From the NCBI RefSeq assembly GCF_016863015.1, contig NZ_BOOB01000016.1, forward strand, positions 1-64,000: a stretch of DNA of 64,000 bases, read 5' to 3'. The notes beneath the pieces are model-generated. The model had not been told where the DNA came from, did not search any database, and saw only the letters and a list, made by a program, of their open reading frames with translations. The position numbers and the translations under genes were made by a program. This DNA comes from Microbispora amethystogenes (GTDB taxonomy: Bacteria > Actinomycetota > Actinomycetes > Streptosporangiales > Streptosporangiaceae). Within the stretch, counting starts at the first letter, position 1. Every line of letters starts with the position of its first letter. This document shows positions 44,415-52,447 of the stretch, in pieces.

Positions 44415-45415
44415 GGCTGCACCGCGCGGACGAACTGGGGCGCGAACAGTCCCTCCAGCGGAGGGGCCCTGTCCACCAGCTTCGACGAGACCAGGAAGTC
44501 AGCGATCTCCTTGGCGCGGCCGTCCAGCTCGCCGGAGAACGCGGTCCGGTTGCGCTCCAGCGTGAAGATCGTCGTGCCCTTGTCGTACGACTCGTAGTCG
44601 GACACGCTCACCCCCGCCCGCTTCGCCATGATCTGCAGGGCCTCCGGCCGGTGCTCGCCGATCCAGGTGAGCGCGTCGAACCAGGCCGACACGAGCCCCT
44701 GCACGGCCTTCGGGTCGCGGGAGACGAGGTCACGGGTCACCACCAGGTGGTCGGGGATCGCCCCGGGAAAGTCGGCCGACGTCGCGATGGCACGGCTGCC
44801 CTTCCGCTTGAGCGCGGTCGTGGTGAAGGGGGCGAAGACGCCGACGGCGTCGACCTGCCCGGCGACGAAGGCCGCGGCGGCGGCGTCGGTCGGCATGGGC
44901 CGGAACTGCACGTCCGCCTCGGTGAGACCGGCCTTCCGCAGCGCGAGCAGGAGCAGGTAGTGATCGACGGTGCCCTGCTCGGCGGCGACGGTCCGGCCCT
45001 TCAGCTCGGCCGGCGACGAGATGCCCGGCCCGGCGATGATCTGGTCGTTGCCGCTGGAGTTGTCGTTGACCAGCACGACGCTCTGCTTCGCCCCGCCGGC
45101 CACGGACGCCAGCGTGTCGTTGAGCGTCTGGCTGTTGGCGTCGATCGTCCCCGTGGCCAGCGCGTTGAGCGAGTCGGTGTAGCTGTCGAAATACTTGAGC
45201 TCGACGTCCACGCCGTTCTTGCGGAACAGGCCCTGCTCCCCGGCGACCTGCCAGGGGAACCAACCCGGCCAGGCGCTGAAGCCCAGGGTGATCGTCGAAC
45301 CGGCCGGGGCGGCGGCCTGCTTTTCCCCGGGTGAGGCGCAGCCCGCGAGCAGGAGCAGGGCCAGGAGCAGGGCCAGGGACAGGGACGGTACGGCGGCGAG
45401 GTGTCGGCGCGTCAT
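44411..45415 (-). CDS. ABC transporter substrate-binding lipoprotein (NMT1/SsuA-like), guanidine-I riboswitch operon
   Basis: A 334-residue binding protein. It has a lipoprotein signal ending LLLAGC (lipidated Cys 26), then TITLGFSAWPGWFPWQVAGEQGLFRKNGVDVELKYF, as in the NMT1/SsuA/ThiY group. GTIDANSQTLNDTLA, VLVNDNSSGNDQIIA and FVAGQVDAVGVFAPF line the usual ligand cleft. The ligand is not known from sequence; the operon context favours guanidine or a guanidino compound. GAAGGAGG lies 7 bases before ATG 45415, giving very strong initiation inside the end of the upstream ureohydrolase gene (4-base overlap). Confidence 0.92.
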   Translation of the reverse strand: MTRRHLAAVPSLSLALLLALLLLAGCASPGEKQAAAPAGSTITLGFSAWPGWFPWQVAGEQGLFRKNGVDVELKYFDSYTDSLNALATGTIDANSQTLNDTLASVAGGAKQSVVLVNDNSSGNDQIIAGPGISSPAELKGRTVAAEQGTVDHYLLLLALRKAGLTEADVQFRPMPTDAAAAAFVAGQVDAVGVFAPFTTTALKRKGSRAIATSADFPGAIPDHLVVTRDLVSRDPKAVQGLVSAWFDALTWIGEHRPEALQIMAKRAGVSVSDYESYDKGTTIFTLERNRTAFSGELDGRAKEIADFLVSSKLVDRAPPLEGLFAPQFVRAVQP

Positions 45416-46539
45416 CGGACCGCCTCCTTCTTCCTCTTCGGCAGGTGTCCCGAGCGCACCAGGCACCCGAGGGTGTCGCAGATGACCCGGGTGGCGATGA
45501 GCGAGGTGATCTCGGCGTTGTCGTACGGCGGCGAGCACTCCACCACCTCGATCCCGGCGAGCGGCCGGGCGTCGGCGATGAGCTGGATGAACTTGAGCAC
45601 CTCGCGGGGGAGGAACCCGCCGGGCTCGGGCCAGCCCGTTCCGGGCACGAAGGCCGCGTCGAGGCAGTCGACGTCGAAGGACAGCCAGACGGCCTCCGCG
45701 CCGTCCCAGGCGACCTCCAGGGCCCGCTCGGCGGCGGCCTCGATGCCCATCTCGACGCAGTCGGTCACCGTCATGATCGTGGTGCCCCGCTCGCGGCCCA
45801 CCTTCACGCCGGGGCGGGGCGCCTGCCAGCCGCCGATGCCGATCTGCACGAGGTTCTTCGGCGGCACGTTCGGAATGTCGGTGGCGTGGAACCAGGGGGT
45901 GGTGTGCATCCGCTCGTCGAGGTCGGTCTCCTGGGTGTCGACGTGGCGGTCGAAGTGGATGATGCCGACGTTTCCCCGCACGTGTTCGGCCACCCCGCGC
46001 ACGGTCGGGTAGCCGATCGAGTGGTCCCCGCCGAGGATCACCGGGAAGGCGCCGCTCTCGAAGACGTGCGCGACGCCCTTGCTGATCTGGTCGAAGGTCT
46101 TCTCGATGTTGCCCGGGATCGTGAAGATGTCGCCCAGGTCGCAGATCGTGATCGACTCGCGGAGGTCGACGCCGAGCTCGAAGCTGTACGGGCCGTACAG
46201 CGCGGAGATCTTGCGGATGCCCTGCGGCCCGAAGCGGGTGCCCGAGCGGTAGGTGGTGCCCCCGTCGAAGGGCGCGCCGAGCACCGCCACGTCGTACTCC
46301 CCGCAGCGCCGCACGTCCTCGACGTACGGCGCCTTGAGGAAGGTGTTGATCCCGGCGAAGTGCGGCAGTTCGCCCCGGGAGAAGGTGGGGATGGTGCGGT
46401 CGACGATCGAGTCGGCGCCCTGCAGGCCGAGTTCGAGCCCGCGGGCGATCTCCCGCTCGTGCATGGTGGTGGGGATCTCGGCCTCACGCTCGACGGCGTT
46501 GCGGGCTTCGGGACCGTAGTGGGAATGGAGGTGGCCCAC
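45412..46539 (-). CDS. Ureohydrolase, probable guanidine hydrolase (GdmH-like)
   Basis: A 375-residue arginase/agmatinase-superfamily enzyme. Metal ligands are complete: GGDHS (about 167-171), FDRHVDT, and SFDVDCLDAAFVPGTG. The ~90-residue N-terminal extension before GAPFDGGTTYRSGTRFGPQ makes it longer than ordinary agmatinases (~300-320 residues), as in cyanobacterial Ni-dependent guanidine hydrolases. The gene is first behind a guanidine-I riboswitch, which argues for guanidine (to urea and ammonia) rather than agmatine. No nickel chaperone or urease gene is in the window. GTG 46539 has CGAGGAG at plus-strand 46543-46549. The stop overlaps the next ATG. Guanidinobutyrase or agmatinase activity remains possible. 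Confidence 0.85.
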   Translation of the reverse strand: MGHLHSHYGPEARNAVEREAEIPTTMHEREIARGLELGLQGADSIVDRTIPTFSRGELPHFAGINTFLKAPYVEDVRRCGEYDVAVLGAPFDGGTTYRSGTRFGPQGIRKISALYGPYSFELGVDLRESITICDLGDIFTIPGNIEKTFDQISKGVAHVFESGAFPVILGGDHSIGYPTVRGVAEHVRGNVGIIHFDRHVDTQETDLDERMHTTPWFHATDIPNVPPKNLVQIGIGGWQAPRPGVKVGRERGTTIMTVTDCVEMGIEAAAERALEVAWDGAEAVWLSFDVDCLDAAFVPGTGWPEPGGFLPREVLKFIQLIADARPLAGIEVVECSPPYDNAEITSLIATRVICDTLGCLVRSGHLPKRKKEAVR

Positions 46540-46601
46540 GGCACTCCTCGGGGGACGGCTGGTCCACCGCCGCCCGGCGGGCGGCGGGCTTCGCGACCCG
46601 C

Positions 46602-46645
46602 GGCGTCTCCCCGGTCCCGGCCGCGCCGCTGACCGGGGAGACGCC
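46602..46645 (-). terminator. Hairpin after the riboswitch, candidate expression platform
   Basis: A perfect 15-bp stem, GGCGTCTCCCCGGTC (46602-46616) with GACCGGGGAGACGCC (46631-46645), and a 14-base loop. It starts just downstream of the guanidine-I aptamer. A second GC-rich inverted repeat (CCGCCGCCCG and CGGGCGGCGG, 46566-46588) lies between it and the GAGGAG ribosome site. It may be an attenuator, although there is no U-tract. Confidence 0.65.
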
Positions 46646-46649
46646 GAAG

Positions 46650-46740
46650 TCGCAGCCTCCCGGGCTTTTGTCCCGCCGTGGAACGGCTCCGCGCCGAGCC
46701 GCCTGCACCTCTCGGACCAGCCGAACGGAACCCTAGGTGC
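46650..46740 (-). ncRNA. Guanidine-I riboswitch (ykkC class)
   Basis: On the minus strand this leader reads through the hallmark conserved blocks of the ykkC/guanidine-I aptamer in the right order: CTAGGGTTCCG, CTGGTCCGAGAG, an extended P2/P3 hairpin, then GGCGGGACAAAAGCCCGGGAGG. The match is close to the published consensus across all conserved loops. Guanidine binding normally switches the downstream genes on. It lies ~110 bases before the ureohydrolase start and heads the whole four-gene operon. Confidence 0.96.
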
Positions 46741-46742
46741 GC

Positions 46743-46764
46743 CTCACCGGCGTGAGCCGGTGAG
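46743..46764 (-). terminator. Terminator of the acyl-CoA dehydrogenase gene
   Basis: CTCACCGGC (46743-46751) and GCCGGTGAG (46756-46764) form a 9-bp stem with a GTGA loop. It lies 70 bases beyond the stop of the minus-strand dehydrogenase and directly precedes the guanidine-I aptamer, insulating the operon. Confidence 0.75.
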
Positions 46765-46833
46765 TCCCCTTCATGACAGCGGCGGCCTGTTTCCGCCGGA
46801 TTTCCGTTTCGTAGCCGTCCCGTGACCCCCTGC

Positions 46834-48456
46834 TCACGCGGGCGCCGCGCGGTCCAGGATCGGCTCCAGGTCGAGGCCGGGCGGGAGCGTGCCGAAGGCG
46901 CGGCCCCAGTCCCCGCCGAGGCGGGAGGCGCAGAACGCGTCGGCCACCGGCGCCGGGGCGTGCCGCACGAGCAGGGACGCCTGCAGGACCAGCGTCATCT
47001 CCTCGGCCACCCGGCGGGCGTCGGCCTCCCCGGCGGAGGCGAGCGTCTTCAGCACCCGTTCGGCGGCGTCGTCGACGCGGCGGTCCCCGGCGCGGGCGAC
47101 CTCGGCGAAGAACGCCTCGACCGCCTCCGGCTCCCGGGCGAGCACCCGCATCAGGTCGAGGGCGGCCACGTTGCCCGAGCCCTCCCAGATGCCGTTCAGC
47201 GGTGACTCCCGGAACAGCCGGGGCAGCTGCGACTCCTCGACGTACCCGTTGCCGCCCAGGCACTCCAGCGCCTCGGCGGCGTGGACCGGCGCCCGCTTGC
47301 AGATCCAGTACTTGGCGGAGGCGAGGGCGGCCCGGCGGAACAGGCCCTCGGCGGCGTCGCCCGCCACCGCCCGGTCGGTCGCCCCGGCCAGGCGGGTCAT
47401 CAGCGTGGTCGCCGCCTCGGACTCCAGCGCGAGGTCGGCGAGCACGGCGCGCATCAGCGGCTGGTCGGCCAGCGGCCGGCCGAACGCGCTCCGGTGGCGG
47501 GCGTGGTGCAGGGCCTGCGTCAGGCCCTGCCGCATGCCGGCGGCCGAGCCGATCACGCAGTCGAGCCTGGTCATGTTGACCATCTCGATGATCGTCCGGA
47601 CGCCCCTGCCCTCCTCGCCGACGAGGAAGGCCGTCGCGCCGTCGTACTCGACCTCCGCGGAGGCGTTGGACCGGTTGCCGAGCTTGTCCTTCAGCCGCAT
47701 CAGGCGCATCGCGTTGCGGGTGCCGTCGGGCAGCACGCGGGGGAGCAGGAAGCACGACAGCCCGCGCGGGGCCTGGGCCAGCACCAGGAACGCGTCGCAC
47801 ATCGGGGCGGAGTTGAACCACTTGTGCCCGGTCAGGGCGAAACTCCCGTCGCCCAGGGGTTCGGCCCGGGTGGTTCCGGCCCGCACGTCGGAGCCGCCCT
47901 GCTTCTCGGTCATGGCCATCCCCGCCAGCACCCCCCGCTTCTCCAGCGGCGGGCGCAGCCCGAAGTCGTACGTGCGGGAGGCCAGCAGGGGCTCCCACTC
48001 CGCCCGCAGCGACGGCGAGTGCCGCAGCGCGGCCACGGCGGCGTACGTCATGGAGATGGGGCAGCCGTGCCCGGCCTCCACCTGGGACCAGACGAAGAAC
48101 TTGGCGGCCCTGGCGACGTGCGCCCCCGGCCGGGCCGAGGTCCAGGGGGAGGCGTGCAGCCCGTTGCCGACCGCGACCGACATCAGCTCGTGCCAGGCGG
48201 GGTGGAACTCGACCTCGTCGATCCGGTTGCCGTACCGGTCGTGGGTGCGCAGGACGGGCGGGTACTCGTTGGCCAGCCGCCCCCACTCCTGCGCCTTCTC
48301 GGAACCGGCCAGCAGGCCGAGCCGGCGCAGCTCCCCGGTCGCCCAGTCCGCCCCCTCCCTGGCGAGCCCCTCCAGCAGCGCCTGGTCGGCCGAGACGTCG
48401 TGCCCGGTCAGCGGGGGCGGCTGGTTGGTCACGTCGTGAGTCGCGTCGCGGTTCAC
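46834..48456 (-). CDS. Acyl-CoA dehydrogenase family protein, AidB-like
   Basis: A 540-residue flavoprotein. The AidB-type signature is strong: GHGCPISMTYAAVAALRHSP, MAMTEKQGGSDVRAGTTRAEP, LTGHKWFNSAPMCDAFLVLAQA, MRLKDKLGNRSNASAEVEYDGA, and especially ALECLGGNGYVEESQLPRLFRESPLNGIWEGSGNV. In E. coli AidB belongs to the adaptive response to alkylation damage and binds DNA; in actinomycetes such proteins are often ordinary catabolic dehydrogenases of branched acyl-CoAs. GTG 48456 is chosen because GAGGAGG lies just upstream; a longer frame to 48618 lacks a site. It appears monocistronic, ending at the hairpin before the riboswitch. Confidence 0.88.
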   Translation of the reverse strand: MNRDATHDVTNQPPPLTGHDVSADQALLEGLAREGADWATGELRRLGLLAGSEKAQEWGRLANEYPPVLRTHDRYGNRIDEVEFHPAWHELMSVAVGNGLHASPWTSARPGAHVARAAKFFVWSQVEAGHGCPISMTYAAVAALRHSPSLRAEWEPLLASRTYDFGLRPPLEKRGVLAGMAMTEKQGGSDVRAGTTRAEPLGDGSFALTGHKWFNSAPMCDAFLVLAQAPRGLSCFLLPRVLPDGTRNAMRLMRLKDKLGNRSNASAEVEYDGATAFLVGEEGRGVRTIIEMVNMTRLDCVIGSAAGMRQGLTQALHHARHRSAFGRPLADQPLMRAVLADLALESEAATTLMTRLAGATDRAVAGDAAEGLFRRAALASAKYWICKRAPVHAAEALECLGGNGYVEESQLPRLFRESPLNGIWEGSGNVAALDLMRVLAREPEAVEAFFAEVARAGDRRVDDAAERVLKTLASAGEADARRVAEEMTLVLQASLLVRHAPAPVADAFCASRLGGDWGRAFGTLPPGLDLEPILDRAAPA

Positions 48457-48562
48457 AGGGTCCTCCTCGGGTGATGCCGGGTCCTCGGCGCCGGGAACCG
48501 GGGCGAGGCCGGACCTCCATCTCAGCACCCGGGCACGCCGGGACAAACACCCGCCGCCGCGC

Positions 48563-50152
48563 TCAGGCGCCGGAGATGTCCAGGCCCAGCTCCTGGGCGG
48601 CCTCGAGCGCGAGGTCACGGGCGTAGCCCTGGCCGGCGCCCGCCTCGCACAGCACCCGGTGGACCCCGTCGAACGCCCGCCTGTCGCCGCGCGCCGCGAG
48701 GCCGCGGGCCGCCTCGGCCACGGTCGTGATGTCGTGGTCGGTCAGCCGGGCGGCCAGCGCCTCCCTGATCCGGGCGGTGTCGGCCGGCAGGCCGGCGAGG
48801 CCCATGGTCGCCCAGTCGCGCACCTCGTCGTCTCCGCACTCCGTCAGCCGGATCAGGGCGGTGAGGCCGTCCTCGTCGCCGGGCGGCAGGACCGCGGCGA
48901 GCGCGACCGCGTCGTTGACGGTGGGCTGCCGCCCCGGGCCGCCGACGATCGCCAGCACCTCGGGGAGGGCCCGCTCGTCGGCCCGGTGGCCGAACGCGGC
49001 GAGCAGCGCCTCGACCACCGCGGGCTCGGTCTCGCGGCGGGCCAGGTCGCGCAGGATGCCGAGGACCTCGTCCTGCCGTTCGTCGTGTCCGGTGTGCTGG
49101 CCGGTGTGCTGGGCGGTGTCGGGGCCGGGCTGGGCGAGGACGTCGACGCCGAACTCCCGCCACGCCGGGTCGTCGCTCTCGCACAGCCGCGTCACCGCCC
49201 GGAACGTCTCCTCGTCGTGGCGCCCCCGCAGCGCGTGGACGGCCGCCCACCACGTCTCGTCGTCCTCGTCGAGGTCGCGGTAGGGCAGGACGCGGCGGAG
49301 CAGCGCCTCGGGCGGCGGCCGGAGGCCGAGCGCCGCCTCCAGGACCGTGGTGGCGGCGGCGTGCCCGTACTGGCGGGCCACCGTATAGACGCCGGAGTAG
49401 GCACCGGTGCGGGCGTCCTCGGCGCGCGCCTCGACGGTGACCCGTCGAGTGCCGTCCGGCGCGGCGGAGTGCGCCACCAGGACCGTGTGCTCGCGGCCCA
49501 GCCGCGCGGCGGCGTCGTCCCGGAGGACCGTCTCCAGATCGGCCGCCGCCAGCCGGGCGGCGATCTCCAGCGGGGTCGCGCCGTCCCAGCCGGGCGCGGC
49601 CGGGTCCGCGCCGTGCTCCAGCAGCGACCAGACGATCCCGTACGCCCCGAACAGGGCGGCCAGCGTCAGCGGCGTGTCGCCGTCCTCGTCGGGCAGGTCG
49701 GGGTCGGCCCCGGCGTCGAGCAGCACGTCGGCCGACTCGAGGTTGCCGTTGGCCGCCGCCCAGAGCAGGGGCGTCCAGCCGCCCTCCTCCGCCGCGTCGG
49801 GGTCGGCGCCCCCGTCCAGCAGCGCCTGCACGGTCGCGGCGTGGTCCCAGCAGGCCGCGGCGCACAGCGGCAGCCCCTCCTCGGGCCCGCCGCTCGGCCG
49901 GTCGGGGTCCGCGCCGTGGTCCAGGAGCAGCCGGACGATCTCGTGGTGCCCACCGGCGGAGGCGCGGTAGAGCGGCGTCGTCCCCTGGGCGGGGTCGACA
50001 GCGGCGGCCACAGCGGGGGACACGGTGGGAGACACGGTGGGGGACACGGCGGGAGACACAGCGGGGGACACGACGGCCTCCGGGTGCAGCAGCTCCGCCA
50101 CCCGCGCGGCGTCCCCCTCCGCGATCGCCTCCAACAACCTGCTGCGGGTCAC
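48563..50152 (-). CDS. Ankyrin-repeat protein with HEAT-like C-terminus
   Basis: A 529-residue protein with no enzyme domain. At least four ankyrin repeats cover residues ~55-200 (TTPLYRASAGGHHEIVRLLLDHGADPD, GLPLCAAACWDHAATVQALLDGGADPD, WTPLLWAAANGNLESADVLLDAGADPD, DTPLTLAALFGAYGIVWSLLEHGADPA). From about 290 to 520 helical repeats resemble HEAT or armadillo units (WREFGVDVLAQ, VVEALLAAFGH, VRDWATMGLAGLP, GDRRAFDGVHRVL). Residues 28-46 are a short VSPA/VSPT repeat encoded by 12-bp tandem units. It probably mediates protein contacts; the partner is unknown. GTG 50152 is the only sensible start. Confidence 0.85.
   Translation of the reverse strand: MTRSRLLEAIAEGDAARVAELLHPEAVVSPAVSPAVSPTVSPTVSPAVAAAVDPAQGTTPLYRASAGGHHEIVRLLLDHGADPDRPSGGPEEGLPLCAAACWDHAATVQALLDGGADPDAAEEGGWTPLLWAAANGNLESADVLLDAGADPDLPDEDGDTPLTLAALFGAYGIVWSLLEHGADPAAPGWDGATPLEIAARLAAADLETVLRDDAAARLGREHTVLVAHSAAPDGTRRVTVEARAEDARTGAYSGVYTVARQYGHAAATTVLEAALGLRPPPEALLRRVLPYRDLDEDDETWWAAVHALRGRHDEETFRAVTRLCESDDPAWREFGVDVLAQPGPDTAQHTGQHTGHDERQDEVLGILRDLARRETEPAVVEALLAAFGHRADERALPEVLAIVGGPGRQPTVNDAVALAAVLPPGDEDGLTALIRLTECGDDEVRDWATMGLAGLPADTARIREALAARLTDHDITTVAEAARGLAARGDRRAFDGVHRVLCEAGAGQGYARDLALEAAQELGLDISGA
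50010..50072. repeat. 12-bp tandem repeats encoding VSPA/VSPT units
   Basis: Five near-identical 12-bp units (GGGGGACACGGT / GGGAGACACGGT and variants) lie within the start of the ankyrin-repeat gene, encoding VSPx repeats on the minus strand. The array is in frame and likely to vary in length by slippage. Confidence 0.75.
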
Positions 50153-50247
50153 GTCTCCATGCTCACACAGCCCCTTCTGGAGGACCCCGCAGGGATCGTC
50201 CCCAGGGAGGATGGGGAGGGGGGCCGGTGGGGGTTACGGTGGAGGGC

Positions 50248-51009
50248 GTGAACGATCCGGGTGGCATGCGGGCGTCCGACGCCGAGCGCGAGTCAGTGGT
50301 GGAGCAGCTTCGAGTGGCCTCCGCCGAGGGGCGGCTGACGCTGGCCGAGCTGACCGAGCGCACCGAGGCCGCCTATCTGGCCCAGACGCACGGCGAGCTC
50401 GCCCAGATCACCGCCGACCTGCCGGGCGGCGCCCCGGCCGCGGCCCCGGCGCCCGCGGCTCCGGCCGCTCCGCAGGGCAGGATGCGCAAGTGGATCGTGG
50501 CGGTGCTGGGCGACACCAAGAGAAGCGGCTCGTGGCGGATCGACGACGGCATCGGCGCGGTCAGCGTGCTGGGCGACGTGACCCTCGACCTGCGGGAGGC
50601 CGAGGTGCGCGGGCGTGAGGTGGACGTCGTCGCCACCTGCGTCCTCGGCGACCTGAAGATCATCGTGCCGGACGGCGTCGACGTGGAGCTCTCCGGCATC
50701 GCCGTCCTCGGCGACAAGAAGGTCCAGGTGATCGAGGCTCCCGCTGGGCAGGCCGCCCCCGTCGTCAGGGTCCGGGCGTACGTCCTGCTGGGCGACGTGA
50801 AGATCATCGGAGACTCCCGGGCGCAGCCGATCAAACGCGGCTGGCACGCCTGGAGCGAGTGGTGGCAGGAGCGCCGCGCCTCCCTCACCGAGGGGGACGC
50901 GTTCGACGAGCACGGCCGGTACGGCCTGCACGACATTCACAGGATGCACGGCATGCACGGGTTCCGCCCGCCCCGCCCGCCCCGGCTCCGCGACCGCCGG
51001 CGCGACTGA
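50248..51009 (+). CDS. DUF1707 and LiaF-like domain protein
   Basis: A 253-residue protein. Residues ~5-60 are the DUF1707 (SHOCT-like) domain with MRASDAERESVVEQLRVASAEGRLTLAELTERTEAAY, which typically ends in a helical turn. After an Ala/Pro linker, residues ~85-200 show repeated beta-turns VLGDVTLDLREAEV, VLGDLKIIVPDGVDVELSG, VLGDKKVQV and LLGDVKIIGD, like the C-terminal domain of LiaF/VraT cell-envelope sensors. No membrane span is present. The C-terminus is rich in His and Met (HDIHRMHGMHG). A role in envelope-stress sensing is inference. Its start is GTG 50248 next to GGAGG; GTG 50239 is an alternative. Confidence 0.85.
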   Translation: MNDPGGMRASDAERESVVEQLRVASAEGRLTLAELTERTEAAYLAQTHGELAQITADLPGGAPAAAPAPAAPAAPQGRMRKWIVAVLGDTKRSGSWRIDDGIGAVSVLGDVTLDLREAEVRGREVDVVATCVLGDLKIIVPDGVDVELSGIAVLGDKKVQVIEAPAGQAAPVVRVRAYVLLGDVKIIGDSRAQPIKRGWHAWSEWWQERRASLTEGDAFDEHGRYGLHDIHRMHGMHGFRPPRPPRLRDRRRD

Positions 51010-51113
51010 GGCGGGGGAACCGGATCGCCGTCCGAGGCAACGGCGCGGCGCGCCCAGGGCGTAGTCATCGGTGACCGTCCACCGAGGACCGCACCGATCA
51101 CTGGGGGCCGCAC

Positions 51114-51611
51114 ATGCGCGACCGGGCCGACTTCGAGCGCTACGTCGAGCAGCGCTCGGACCGCATGCTGCGGACGGCCTACCTGCTCTGCCGCGACTGG
51201 GCCACGGCCGAGGACCTGGTCCAGACGGCGCTGGCCAAGGCGTGGCTGGCCTGGCGGAGGGTCGGCGACAACCCCGACCCGTACGTCTACCGCATCCTGG
51301 CCAACACCCATGCCAGCTGGTGGCGCAGGCGCTGGCGCGGCGAGCAGCCGACCGAGGTGCTGCCGGAGCCCGCGGTCGGCGACGCCGCCGACCTGTTCGG
51401 CTCCCGCGACGCCGTACGGCGGGCCCTCGCGGGACTGCCGCCGAAACAGCGTGCCGTGATCGTGCTGCGCTACTTCGCCGACCTCGGCGACGACCGGATC
51501 GCGGAGATCCTCGGCTGCTCGGCCGCCACCGTGCGCAGCCAGGCGAGCAGGGCACTGGCCAGGCTGCGCGTCGATCCCGCCGCCCGCTCCGCGATGAGCC
51601 TGGAGGGCTGA
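51114..51611 (+). CDS. SigE-family RNA polymerase sigma factor
   Basis: A 165-residue ECF-type sigma factor of the actinobacterial SigE family (not the oxidative SigE of Mycobacterium by name alone). Region 2: FERYVEQRSDRMLRTAYLLCRDWATAEDLVQTALAKAWLAWRR and YVYRILANTHASWWRRRW. Region 4: ALAGLPPKQRAVIVLRYFADLGDDRIAEILGCSAATVRSQASRALARLR. It is followed two bases later by a membrane-protein gene that probably controls it. ATG 51114. Confidence 0.93.
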   Translation: MRDRADFERYVEQRSDRMLRTAYLLCRDWATAEDLVQTALAKAWLAWRRVGDNPDPYVYRILANTHASWWRRRWRGEQPTEVLPEPAVGDAADLFGSRDAVRRALAGLPPKQRAVIVLRYFADLGDDRIAEILGCSAATVRSQASRALARLRVDPAARSAMSLEG

Positions 51612-51613
51612 CG

Positions 51614-52447
51614 ATGACACCGACCGAGACAGTGACCGAGACAGAGCTCCGCGACCTCCTCGCCGGGGACGCCGCCACGGCAGGGAGCGGGGGCGTCACC
51701 CTGGCCGGCGTGGACCGGCGCGTGCGGCGTCTCCGCCGCCGTCGCGCCGGCGCCGGGGCGGTGCTGGCCGCCGGCCTGGCCGCCGCGGTGACGGTCGCGG
51801 CCACGCCCCGCACGGTCACGATCGCGCCACCCGGAGACGGCGGACCGGCCGCCGTGGCGGCCGTGCCCACCGTGGGCTCGTACCTGACGGGGGAGCGGGT
51901 GTTCCTCAGCGAGGCGATCGAGACGGGCGGGCGGGTGCTGACGTTCACCTACACGGGCATCAGCGAGTCGGTGAACGTGCGGGTCGAGTGCCGGGACCCG
52001 TCGTACGCGCTCGTCTGGCTGAACGGCCGGCTGGTGACGCAGGGCGTGTGCGGCATCCAGAGCGACGACGTCGACCACGCGGTGTCGTGGACCGACGAGT
52101 CCGGCGGGCATCTGCGGGGAACCAACGACGTGGCCGTGGCGCTGGTGCCGGTCCAGCGGGTCGCGGCGGGCCTCGAAGCGGGGGCGCCGGTCCCCGCGCT
52201 CGGCGAGCGGGAGGCCGAGCGCGTCATCGGGGAGTCCGGCGAGTACCGGACCGGCGGACGGCTCACGATCAGGGACGCGTGGCCTCTCGTCGCGGCGCCG
52301 ACCCCGATCTCCTGTGACCAGGACATCGTGATCCGCAATCCCAACGGGCAGGAGATCCTCTCCTCCGCGTGCGGGGATCCCACCGTGGTGCGGTCCCCCG
52401 GATGGCCGGAGAGCTGGAGATGGCTGGAACCGGGAAGCGGCGGTTAG
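51614..52447 (+). CDS. Single-span membrane protein paired with SigE-family sigma factor
   Basis: A 277-residue protein. A short cytoplasmic N-terminus (TETELRDLLAGDAATAGSGGVTLAGVDRRV) and an Arg-rich stretch lead to one membrane helix (about 47-65), then an extracytoplasmic domain of ~200 residues with several Cys (VRVECRDPSY, VTQGVCGIQ, PTPISCDQD, LSSACGDP) that could form disulfides. This layout fits a sigma-factor-linked sensor or anti-sigma factor, but no known anti-sigma motif is visible. It begins 2 bases after the sigma gene. Its TAG overlaps the TAA of the convergent cbiX-like gene. Confidence 0.8.
   Translation: MTPTETVTETELRDLLAGDAATAGSGGVTLAGVDRRVRRLRRRRAGAGAVLAAGLAAAVTVAATPRTVTIAPPGDGGPAAVAAVPTVGSYLTGERVFLSEAIETGGRVLTFTYTGISESVNVRVECRDPSYALVWLNGRLVTQGVCGIQSDDVDHAVSWTDESGGHLRGTNDVAVALVPVQRVAAGLEAGAPVPALGEREAERVIGESGEYRTGGRLTIRDAWPLVAAPTPISCDQDIVIRNPNGQEILSSACGDPTVVRSPGWPESWRWLEPGSGG

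Noticed and set aside
42760-45415. Calling the ABC genes ssuABC or tauABC
   Set aside because: Only family-level similarity supports a sulfonate role, no sulfonate-using enzyme is nearby, and the riboswitch argues otherwise.
45412-46539. Naming the ureohydrolase speB (agmatinase)
   Set aside because: The motif set alone would allow it, but the guanidine-I riboswitch and ABC importer point to guanidine, so the symbol was not used.
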